From positions 124,001 through 188,000 of the forward strand of contig NZ_JAUOEL010000003.1 in assembly GCF_030540765.1 (NCBI RefSeq): a stretch of 64,000 nucleotides of DNA, in the 5' to 3' direction. The position numbers were made by a program, and so were the translations under genes. The notes beneath the pieces were generated by a model. It saw nothing but the letters and a program-made list of their open reading frames with translations. It made no database searches and had not been told where the DNA came from. Shown one piece after another: positions 43,622-51,896 of this stretch (positions are counted from its first letter, which is position 1; the number at the start of each line of letters is the position of its first letter). This DNA is from Flavivirga jejuensis (GTDB taxonomy: Bacteria; Bacteroidota; Bacteroidia; Flavobacteriales; Flavobacteriaceae).

Positions 43622-44869
43622 TTAGTTTGTTCGAGATAATGAAATAACTACTTTTTGTTTCGCTATTTTTCTTGAAGCTAAGAATGCGGAAACTAAAGAG
43701 GCTACCACAAATAATACAAATACCGGCACTATTTTACTTGGTTTTAATATTAAAGCTATTGGTACCTCGGTTGATGCTACAGGTGGAATGAAAGTGACAT
43801 TAAGAGTTTTTAGAATAAATGCGATTAAGAATAAAATTGGCAATGCTAATAGACATCCTATAATCCCCATTATTATACCTTCGGCACAAAATAATTTTAT
43901 TATGTTTTTTCTAAGGACTCCAATTGCTCTTATTGTTCCTATTTCACGGGTACGTTCTGTAACTGCCATTTGCATAGTATTTAATAGTGTTAACAACACA
44001 ATAACTGTTATAATCATTGTTAAAACTCTAAATATTACTTCAAACATGGTTTTTACTTTACCAAAAGTTAATGAGAGTTTATCCCAAGTTTTGGACTCTA
44101 CTTTATATCCCGCTGCCTTTAATAAACTATTTAATTTTACTTGGGCTTCGCCAATATTCTTAGGTTCTTTTAAAGTAACCACAATACGCTCTGCTCCTTT
44201 GGTATCATACAACTCCTGAGCCATATAAAAATTTGATAACACATACTTGTCATTATTCGCAGGGTTTCCTGTGTTATAGACTTTTTTAATATCTACATCT
44301 GCGGCATTAGCAATACCATCTTTAGTAGTTGTTAGTAATGTTAAATAATCGCCTTCCTTTAATTTTAAACTGGATGATAATTCTGATCCTATGGCTACAT
44401 CTGAATTTTTGTCTTTTGCTACAGCTAAAGAGATATCTTCTCTATCTGTTCTTCCATCAACGTTTGTTTTAATTAGCACATGATCGTCTTCTGGTACGAT
44501 AGCTTCTGTTATAAAAATTGTAGAAGCTTCTCCATTACTTGCTATTCCAAATAAACTTAATCGAGGCGTTGCCAATTCAACATCACCACTATTTTCCAGA
44601 ATACTTATAATGCTTTTCATTTCTTTTTCGTTCCATAAGTATTCCTCTGGATGTAATTTACCATTCTCGTAAAACCCTTCTTTTGCAAAAGTTATATGTC
44701 CTAGCTTTTCGGTTATTATTGATTGTTCCTTTAAACGAGAAAAAATATTATTCAAAATCCCTCCCATAATTCCAAGGGCTGTAAAACCTAAACAAATCGT
44801 AAAAATGGTTACTAAAGAACGCTTTTTATGTCTTCTTATATTTCGTATTGCAAAATCTAAATAGTTCAT
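43622..44869 (-). CDS. ABC transporter permease, MacB/LolC-E (FtsX) type
   Basis: Inner-membrane permease of 415 residues. One N-terminal TM helix ('FTICLGFTALGIMGGILNNIF'), a large periplasmic domain (about 45-270) and three C-terminal TM helices with the FtsX signature ('MAVTERTREIGTIRAIGVLRKNII'). This is the mechanotransmission layout of MacB and LolC/E, which move substrates from the periplasmic leaflet outward without driving them through the membrane. The ATPase is encoded 10 bp upstream. In this context it may feed the LolA-like carrier (inference). Confidence 0.9.
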   Translation of the reverse strand: MNYLDFAIRNIRRHKKRSLVTIFTICLGFTALGIMGGILNNIFSRLKEQSIITEKLGHITFAKEGFYENGKLHPEEYLWNEKEMKSIISILENSGDVELATPRLSLFGIASNGEASTIFITEAIVPEDDHVLIKTNVDGRTDREDISLAVAKDKNSDVAIGSELSSSLKLKEGDYLTLLTTTKDGIANAADVDIKKVYNTGNPANNDKYVLSNFYMAQELYDTKGAERIVVTLKEPKNIGEAQVKLNSLLKAAGYKVESKTWDKLSLTFGKVKTMFEVIFRVLTMIITVIVLLTLLNTMQMAVTERTREIGTIRAIGVLRKNIIKLFCAEGIIMGIIGCLLALPILFLIAFILKTLNVTFIPPVASTEVPIALILKPSKIVPVFVLFVVASLVSAFLASRKIAKQKVVISLSRTN

Positions 44870-44879
44870 GGTTGTGCTT

Positions 44880-45608
44880 TTATGAGTTTATTACTTCTTC
44901 TTTTGATTTAAGTACTGCATTTTCTGCCTGTATAATTTCTCCATCACGTAATGTAATTACTGAATCTACATTATCAATGACCTTAGGATCATGAGAAGAG
45001 AAAATAAACGTTGTTTTTTTAGTTTCGTTTAAATGCTTCATAAGATTAATAATATCCATACCTGTCTTACTATCTAAAGCTGCTGTAGGTTCATCTGCTA
45101 TTACAATTTCTGGATTTGTAATTAATGCTCTGGCAATAGCTACTCTCTGTTTTTGCCCTCCACTCAAGTTATTAGGTCTATGATTTAAATGTTCTCCTAG
45201 CCCAACTTCTTCCAATAAATTTGAGGCTCTTTCGATACTTTCTTTTTTAGAAACTTTATTTATCTGCAAAGGAAAGGCTACGTTTTCTACAGCATTTAGT
45301 ACTGGAATCAAATTATAATTTTGAAAAACAATACCTATTTTTTTATTTCTAAAGCTTGTAATTTGGTTATCGGTCAAGTCTTTAATTTTCACATCTCCAT
45401 AAAGAATCTCCCCATTAGTTGGTTCGTCTATCATGGAAATTAAATTTAATAATGAACTTTTTCCACTTCCAGACGGTCCTGCTATGGCTATAAAATCACC
45501 ATGCATAATGGAAAAGTTTATATTCTTCAACGCTTTAACCTTCTGGGTTCCCAAAAAATATGTTTTATATACACTATTTAACTCTATTAAAGTGCTCGAT
45601 TTACTCAT
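44880..45608 (-). CDS. ABC transporter ATPase, LolD/MacB type
   Basis: 242-residue nucleotide-binding subunit: Walker A GPSGSGKSS, Q-loop 'GIVFQNYNLIPVLNAVENV', signature LSGGQKQRVAIARAL, Walker B 'IVIADEPTAALD' and a switch His in 'TFIFSSHDPKVI'. The 'NLIPVLNAVENVAFP' segment is typical of the LolD/MacB subfamily. It pairs with the FtsX-type permease that follows by 10 bp. A substrate in the polyketide locus, either product export or self-protection, is inferred from position. Confidence 0.92.
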   Translation of the reverse strand: MSKSSTLIELNSVYKTYFLGTQKVKALKNINFSIMHGDFIAIAGPSGSGKSSLLNLISMIDEPTNGEILYGDVKIKDLTDNQITSFRNKKIGIVFQNYNLIPVLNAVENVAFPLQINKVSKKESIERASNLLEEVGLGEHLNHRPNNLSGGQKQRVAIARALITNPEIVIADEPTAALDSKTGMDIINLMKHLNETKKTTFIFSSHDPKVIDNVDSVITLRDGEIIQAENAVLKSKEEVINS

Positions 45609-45749
45609 TTTTTTATTGTGTTTCGTTTTTATTCTTCCTTAAAAATTTGCTATTATGAACATAAAACATGGATGACCCCGATAACAACAAATAGTATTTA
45701 TAACTAATCTTATATAAAACGGTTATATGATTTTTGCCTGATTTAAAAA

Positions 45750-46199
45750 TCACATAATTTCATACTCTTCAAAAACATCAAACATAGACTCTGGAAAAGG
45801 TACTGATACCATTTTCCCATTCTCTTCCCGCATTGATGCCGTTGCTTGTGTTCCCTCACAAACTAATACAAGCGCTTCGTTTTCTTCCTTGTAATATTTA
45901 AAGTGCATTAATAACCTACTTGGGCTTTGGGCTTCTAGAAACATATGCATTACAACATTATCAAAAGCAAACAATTGAGATATGTATTGCACACTTAAAT
46001 CCAATGTAATTAGTGAAAGTCCATTGTTAATATCTTTAATCACATCGGGACAGGTTTCGTACAAAAACATCTCTCTACATTTCCCTTGCCATAAAACATA
46101 ATTGGCAAAATATATATTCCCAACTAAATTGGTTTCTTCAAATGTGGTTTTAAATCTGTATTCAAAACAAGCTCCCTGAGGAGTATAAATCATTGGCAT
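45750..46199 (-). CDS. Enediyne-type hot-dog thioesterase
   Basis: 149-residue 4HBT-fold thioesterase. The N-terminal signature FEETNLVGNIYFANYVLWQG followed by KCREMFL (residues 20-46) is what I recognise from the enediyne PKS-associated thioesterases (CalE7/DynE7/SgcE10 family; from memory, ETNLVGNVYF and WQGRCREMFL). These lack the catalytic Asp/Glu of 4HBT enzymes and release the polyene from the PKS ACP using a conserved Arg and Tyr. It lies 83 bp after the PKS gene, as in enediyne cassettes, and is cytoplasmic. Confidence 0.9.
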   Translation of the reverse strand: MPMIYTPQGACFEYRFKTTFEETNLVGNIYFANYVLWQGKCREMFLYETCPDVIKDINNGLSLITLDLSVQYISQLFAFDNVVMHMFLEAQSPSRLLMHFKYYKEENEALVLVCEGTQATASMREENGKMVSVPFPESMFDVFEEYEIM

Positions 46200-46282
46200 A
46201 TTAGCTAATTTTAATGTTATTTATAAGTATTAAACATTTAAAAAGAAGATCATTAATAGTCTTTTTTTAATTCAAACACTAC

Positions 46283-49200
46283 TTAAACTACAAATTTTTC
46301 CTTCCTTTTTGATATGAAAAATACTACTTTTTTTCCATAATTTTCCAAAAAAGTAGAAGAATTAAAAATTATGTTTTCATTATCTTTACTTTCGTCTTGG
46401 TAAGATTGTTCTGTACCTAGCGTAATCATAAAATCAGCATCAATATCCATAGTAGCAAAACCTTTTTCTATGGTACTTTTTACAAAGTTTTCAACTTGCG
46501 AAAGTGTTAGTTTAAAAGGTTTTTCTATTATTTTTTTAATATGATATTCTAAATAAGGCTTCAACAACTCAGGAATCCACTTTTGATTTTTATCAACTCC
46601 AGTTACTTTTGTTAAGACCAAGCCTTTCCAATATTGTTTTACTTCTCCTTCTGCATTTGTTATGTAAACATTTATGGTAGTTTCGTTTCCTATTTCCTCC
46701 AATTCGTTCGTATGGATATATAATGATCCTTCAACTGGATTAGCATTTATATAAATTTCACTAGCAGCTGTAGGAAGCAATTGTTGTGAAGGTCTACATG
46801 CTTGATGGCAATGTATAGCCGCATCATTTAACCCAGGATCTCCCAAAATTAAATTTGCAGATACAAAATCTCCAAACCAAGATTCCTCTAACGAAGTTGT
46901 TGTGAGTGCTAAAGCATCTAATGCATTTACTTCATGGAAGTGTTTTATTCTTCTAAAAGGGCCATGATGGAATAACAAGTCATCATAAAAATGTGTTGGC
47001 GTATGAATTGCTAACTTAGTTAATGATGACGTGTCAATACTATTTCTATTGGCTACTTGTACAGATTTATAAGTTATTGTTGCTTCAAAACATTTTACTT
47101 CAAAACTAGAATCCTCACTTAATACGGCAGCTTGAAAAGTGTTTTCTGCTACTCTCGAAACCACAAAACGAATCTTATTAACTCCTTTTTCTGGTATAAA
47201 AATGGACTTGTTAATCTTTAGGTTTTCGAAATTCCACGAATCTTTATTTTTAGATAGCGAGTTACAGCATTGAGCCATTCCTTCTAAAATCATTACAGTT
47301 GGAAAAACGTATTGTCCATTAAATACATGATTTTTCAAGTATATATCATCATTAAGATTAATTCCTACCTCGGAAATAATCTCTACTTCAGGAATTTGAT
47401 AAACAATTTTAGAAACAAACCTATCTAATGTATTCTTCTTTTTACTAAAAGTAAGTGTAGGAATGGTTCCATACCTTCCCGATACAATATATCTTCCTTC
47501 TTGGCAAGACGCATCTGCCAAAATGTTTTCCAAAATTGTGACACCATTTTTTACTGGTATAGGCCATACTCCTATACGCTTTAAACTATCAATACTATTC
47601 AAATTAGCTCCCATTCCAGTTTCATCCCAAACTGACCATTCTAATGTTAAACATCTACAATTTGGCGCAAGCCTCTTTAAGTCTTGAATATATAGGGCGA
47701 GTTGATCATTTGCAAAAGCGTAATCTGCATTTCCTTGCATACCACTTTGAGCAATAATAGAACCATACCCTATTACAAATCGTAAGTCTTGTATTTCAAG
47801 TTGATTTATAACATTTTTTAAACCGTTAACTTTTACTTCAGCTGTTATTTCAAAATCTTTGGCCTGTAGATCCTGAATACTTTTAGGATTATTAATTCCT
47901 GCTCCATGAACTATGACACTAATTTTCTTAAAGTCGCTTTTAATCTTTTCTATTGTTTGAGCCGTGGAATCTTCTGAACAAACATCAACACTATAATAGT
48001 TGAAATCGATACCTTGCTCCTTTAATAACGCTAAGTTATCAGACAACTCCTTGCTACTATTTTCTTTTGATCGACCAAGAATGGCTAATTTTGCATTTGT
48101 TTTTTTAGCCAACTGAAATACAGATTCAAATGTAATACCTTTACCTCCTCCTGTAGCTAAAATGACATCATCTGATGTTATTTGGTTTGTAATACTTCCT
48201 TTTTCTGGAAAAAACACTTCACACTGGGATTCAAATCTATTTTCTTTATCCGAATAAATGACTTCTTTATAGTTCGAAATCACTTCAAGTTCTTCTTTTA
48301 TAATGGTAAGCTTATCTTCAATAGTCTCTGCTATTTCCAATACCAGTGTTTTTTCTATAATAGAATGTTCTAACATGAAAGAACGGAAAACTGGTTTTAA
48401 GTCTGTAATTGTAGTTTCTTTACTATTATTTACCTGAATGACCGCTACAAAGTTACTTTGTAGAATTTGCGGGTGTTTTAAGAAGTGTAAAAAATCCTGT
48501 AATACGTCATTAGTATCTGTATTTTGATATACAAAAACCCCTCCATTACCTAAAGTAAATTTTTGTGTATTTACTAGATTTTGAACGCTTTGTGTTAAAT
48601 TAGAATTTGTCCCTTGAATTAAAATAGCGCCTTCTCCTTCTATCGTTTTTATTTTAGAGCGTTTCTTTACGACATCTATTCGGTTAAAAATATGTGTCCA
48701 ATTGGTATATTCTGAAAAATCAAACATTTTAGATTCCGAGTTGCTTCTATTATCATTTTCTCCCTCATAAATTAACTTACTTAACTCTTCTATAGTACCA
48801 TCTGCATTTGCTAATATTGAAGCTGCCGAATACACTTTATGACTCTTATTGAATGATTTAGCTACAAGTGATACTATTTCTGTAATCACTAATGAATTTA
48901 AATGCAATTGGGACATAATACGGTCTCCATTTGTAATGACTTCTACAGGGATTTCCGTTTTTTCACTTATCAGGTTTTTTAAATATGTTAAAACACCCTC
49001 CTCGGTATGCTCTGTTGGTAGCTTTGATAAGTTTGAAGAATCTGTTGAAACTATTGCCTCTGATTCTTGATTTTTCTGATTCATTAGCTCCTTTATGTCC
49101 GAAGATTTAAAATCTATCATCTCGCAAGGATTTATTAACACATCTAACACCCAATTTTCGATGTCAAAAGTTTTAAAGAATCTGTTTGTTGTTAACGCTT

Positions 49201-51856
49201 CAAACTTTACTGCTGCGCCATGTATAAAGGAAGCTGATAATGTACTTAATAGGCCTTTTAAAGATTCATTTCCGTAGTTTAATGAAACAACATTAACGTC
49301 TGCATCATTTTTTAAAGTTTTTTGTAAAGTAGTCCCAGGACCAACTTCAATAAAAAACAATGTATTTTCTTTTAAAGATTCTATAGCTTGCGAAAATTTT
49401 ACGGGATTTTCTATTTGCTCGTATAAATAGGTTCCTAAACAACTATCTTCTTCTAATTTATCACCAGTAATTGTAGATATTACATTTTTTGAAGGTTTTT
49501 TAAATTCCCACTGGTCTAAATGTTTTTTGAATTCTAATGCTGCATTTCTCATCATAGGGGTATGGAATGCATGAGACACTTTTAAAAGTGCATTTTTCAC
49601 ACCATAACTAAAAGCTCTACCTTCTACTTTTATAATAGCTTCTTTAATACCTCCTACTACGTAATTATTTTTACCGTTATAACCTGTAATAACAACATCA
49701 ATATTTTCTATTAGTTTATTTAATACAGTTTCTTCACAACTTAATGCTAACATAGTACCTCCTTCTTCTCCAAGGCTAGACATACAGTTTCCGCGTACCT
49801 GTGCCATATGTATCGCTTGGTCTTTACTAATGGTTTTTGCCCATGCTAAAGCCGAAATTTCACCTAAACTATGACCTACTCCATAATCAGCATTTACTCC
49901 TAAGTTTTTGAGAAGCTCTATGGATTCTAAAGTGCTCTCTACTATTTTTGGTTGCGCAATTTCTGTATCAACTATTGTAGATTCTAATATATCATTAGAT
50001 TCATCTACTATACTTGCACTTTCGTTTGATACTTCTTGATGTAACTTTTTAAAGCCTCCTTGTCCATTATAAATAGGTGCTCCTTGTCCAGGGAATAGGA
50101 ATGCGATATTTTCCTTTTTTTTGTTTTCATTAAAATAGACACCTTCTTTTTCGTTAATTAGCTTCTTTTCAGAAACTTCCAAATGCTGCAATAATGTCTT
50201 TACATTTTGTTCTAATTGGTCTGGTGTTGCTGCAACAATGGATGCTTTATATGTTCCTTGCGTTTTAAAATTTTTTAATATAGAATTTGAAAGATCTAGA
50301 AATTGTGCTCTAGAAATTTTGGAAGCTATTTTTGCAACTTGTTCTAACTTCTTAATTAAAGCTTCTTTAGTTACTGCTGTAAAGGGGAAGATCTCAAAAT
50401 CCCTTGTACTATTAGCATATTTATTTAAAGCGCTTTCACTGTAATTGGACGCTTCTAAACTGGCGCTTTCTAATACAATATGTGCATTGATTCCCCCAAA
50501 ACCAAAAGAAGAAACTCCTGATATAAATGCCGTCTCATCATTATGAGGTATTGGTTCATGAACTACTTTTATCTTATCATTATTTTCTTTAATCACAGGA
50601 TGCGCCCCAGAAGTACCAACAGACGGAGGTACTACTTTATTTTTTGTAGCCATTGACGCCTTTATAACTCCTGCAATGCCTGCAGCTGCTTTGGTATGAC
50701 CTATGAGGTGTTTTACAGAACTTACTATGGCTGGTTTCTCTAACTTATCACTACTTGATAATGCATTTGTTAACGCTGTAAGCTCTATATTATCTCCAAT
50801 TTGAGTCCCCGTTCCATGTGCTTCGAACATAGTAACCTGAGATATATCGATACCTGAGCGGCTATAGGCTCTTTCCAATGCCAATTGTTGCGTTTCAGGT
50901 TTAGGCCGTGTCATGCCTCCTTTACCATCTGAAGAAATTCCCCAACCACGAATCACAGAATAGATATTTAATCCCATTTCTTTTGCTTGAGATTCCTTCA
51001 TCATTAAAACAATTCCACAACCTTCACCTGGCCAAAATCCTTGAGATTTATCCCCAAAGACTTGCATATCTTCTACTGCCAAAGCACCATTTCTGGCAAA
51101 ACCTATCATTTCAAAAGGATCTATACTTAAATCGACTCCCCCTACTAATGCCATTTCCATTTCGCCATTTATAATAGCATTACAACCATTGGTTAATGCT
51201 AATAAAGATGAAGAGCAAGCGCCATCAACGGTATAACCTCCTCCATTAAAATCGAAATAATTACAAACCCTACCCGCTATAGTATTACTTAGCCCTCCTG
51301 CTAATGTATCTGCATCTGGTTTTGGAAAGGGTTCTTTATATACTTTTTCAGTTTGAGATAGTATAGATGCTATTTCTTCCTTACTATAATCTAAATTACT
51401 TAAAGTAGATTCAAATACTTTAAACACGTAAGGCCAGCGTAAACGCATAATGTTCGCGCGAGTAAACTCTCCTGTTAACGAATTCCCTATAATAACCCCT
51501 ACCTTATCTTTAGGCAAGCCTACACCGTTTTCGAAACCAGCATCAGCCAAAGCTCCTGCGGCTACATCTAATGCTAACCAATGAGTCAAATCGGTTTGTT
51601 CAAATGTGGACTTCGAAACTCGGAATTTCACTCTATCAAAATGATAATCTGTTAATACTGCTGCTTTTTTTATATAAGTTAAATCTACAGCGTCTTTATC
51701 ATCAGTACCATAATAATCCAAATTCAAACGTTTATCAGGCATGGCTCTAAATTGTTGACGAGCAGCTAAAATATTTTCCCAAAATTCATTTATATTATTA
51801 GCTCCAGGGTAACGACAATCCATTCCCACTATAGCTATACCTTCGCTTTTTTTCAT
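46283..51856 (-). CDS. Iterative type I polyketide synthase, enediyne-type (KS-AT-ACP-KR-DH)
   Basis: 1857-residue synthase. KS (1-460): Cys214 in DGACSSS, His347 in EAHGTGT, His387 in KHLIGHT. AT (about 584-890): GHSLGE with Ser663, and His765. ACP (about 950-1030): Ser988 in LHLNS, the LNS form typical of enediyne ACPs. KR (about 1225-1480): GGGKGI and Tyr1379/Asn1383. DH (about 1490-1740): His1510 in HVFNGQYVFP, and Asp1678 in the GDPGLND segment. There is no ER or methyltransferase. Such enzymes make linear conjugated polyenes. The last 110 residues show no PPTase motifs, unlike actinobacterial PKSE, so a separate PPTase must act. All catalytic residues are kept. Confidence 0.92.
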   Translation of the reverse strand: MKKSEGIAIVGMDCRYPGANNINEFWENILAARQQFRAMPDKRLNLDYYGTDDKDAVDLTYIKKAAVLTDYHFDRVKFRVSKSTFEQTDLTHWLALDVAAGALADAGFENGVGLPKDKVGVIIGNSLTGEFTRANIMRLRWPYVFKVFESTLSNLDYSKEEIASILSQTEKVYKEPFPKPDADTLAGGLSNTIAGRVCNYFDFNGGGYTVDGACSSSLLALTNGCNAIINGEMEMALVGGVDLSIDPFEMIGFARNGALAVEDMQVFGDKSQGFWPGEGCGIVLMMKESQAKEMGLNIYSVIRGWGISSDGKGGMTRPKPETQQLALERAYSRSGIDISQVTMFEAHGTGTQIGDNIELTALTNALSSSDKLEKPAIVSSVKHLIGHTKAAAGIAGVIKASMATKNKVVPPSVGTSGAHPVIKENNDKIKVVHEPIPHNDETAFISGVSSFGFGGINAHIVLESASLEASNYSESALNKYANSTRDFEIFPFTAVTKEALIKKLEQVAKIASKISRAQFLDLSNSILKNFKTQGTYKASIVAATPDQLEQNVKTLLQHLEVSEKKLINEKEGVYFNENKKKENIAFLFPGQGAPIYNGQGGFKKLHQEVSNESASIVDESNDILESTIVDTEIAQPKIVESTLESIELLKNLGVNADYGVGHSLGEISALAWAKTISKDQAIHMAQVRGNCMSSLGEEGGTMLALSCEETVLNKLIENIDVVITGYNGKNNYVVGGIKEAIIKVEGRAFSYGVKNALLKVSHAFHTPMMRNAALEFKKHLDQWEFKKPSKNVISTITGDKLEEDSCLGTYLYEQIENPVKFSQAIESLKENTLFFIEVGPGTTLQKTLKNDADVNVVSLNYGNESLKGLLSTLSASFIHGAAVKFEALTTNRFFKTFDIENWVLDVLINPCEMIDFKSSDIKELMNQKNQESEAIVSTDSSNLSKLPTEHTEEGVLTYLKNLISEKTEIPVEVITNGDRIMSQLHLNSLVITEIVSLVAKSFNKSHKVYSAASILANADGTIEELSKLIYEGENDNRSNSESKMFDFSEYTNWTHIFNRIDVVKKRSKIKTIEGEGAILIQGTNSNLTQSVQNLVNTQKFTLGNGGVFVYQNTDTNDVLQDFLHFLKHPQILQSNFVAVIQVNNSKETTITDLKPVFRSFMLEHSIIEKTLVLEIAETIEDKLTIIKEELEVISNYKEVIYSDKENRFESQCEVFFPEKGSITNQITSDDVILATGGGKGITFESVFQLAKKTNAKLAILGRSKENSSKELSDNLALLKEQGIDFNYYSVDVCSEDSTAQTIEKIKSDFKKISVIVHGAGINNPKSIQDLQAKDFEITAEVKVNGLKNVINQLEIQDLRFVIGYGSIIAQSGMQGNADYAFANDQLALYIQDLKRLAPNCRCLTLEWSVWDETGMGANLNSIDSLKRIGVWPIPVKNGVTILENILADASCQEGRYIVSGRYGTIPTLTFSKKKNTLDRFVSKIVYQIPEVEIISEVGINLNDDIYLKNHVFNGQYVFPTVMILEGMAQCCNSLSKNKDSWNFENLKINKSIFIPEKGVNKIRFVVSRVAENTFQAAVLSEDSSFEVKCFEATITYKSVQVANRNSIDTSSLTKLAIHTPTHFYDDLLFHHGPFRRIKHFHEVNALDALALTTTSLEESWFGDFVSANLILGDPGLNDAAIHCHQACRPSQQLLPTAASEIYINANPVEGSLYIHTNELEEIGNETTINVYITNAEGEVKQYWKGLVLTKVTGVDKNQKWIPELLKPYLEYHIKKIIEKPFKLTLSQVENFVKSTIEKGFATMDIDADFMITLGTEQSYQDESKDNENIIFNSSTFLENYGKKVVFFISKRKEKFVV

Positions 51857-51896
51857 GATATCCGATTTTTATTATTAGTACTTTAATGACTGCTGA

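Noticed and set aside
43788-44219. 143-codon plus-strand frame inside the ABC permease gene
   Set aside because: Antisense shadow of a clear FtsX-type coding region; no family features.
46283-51856. Assignment as PUFA synthase or as an aryl-polyene/flexirubin enzyme
   Set aside because: PUFA synthases have tandem ACPs and separate DH/ER subunits, and aryl-polyene/flexirubin loci use discrete type II proteins. The single LHLNS ACP, integrated KR-DH, enediyne-type TE and DUF1702 neighbour favour the enediyne type.
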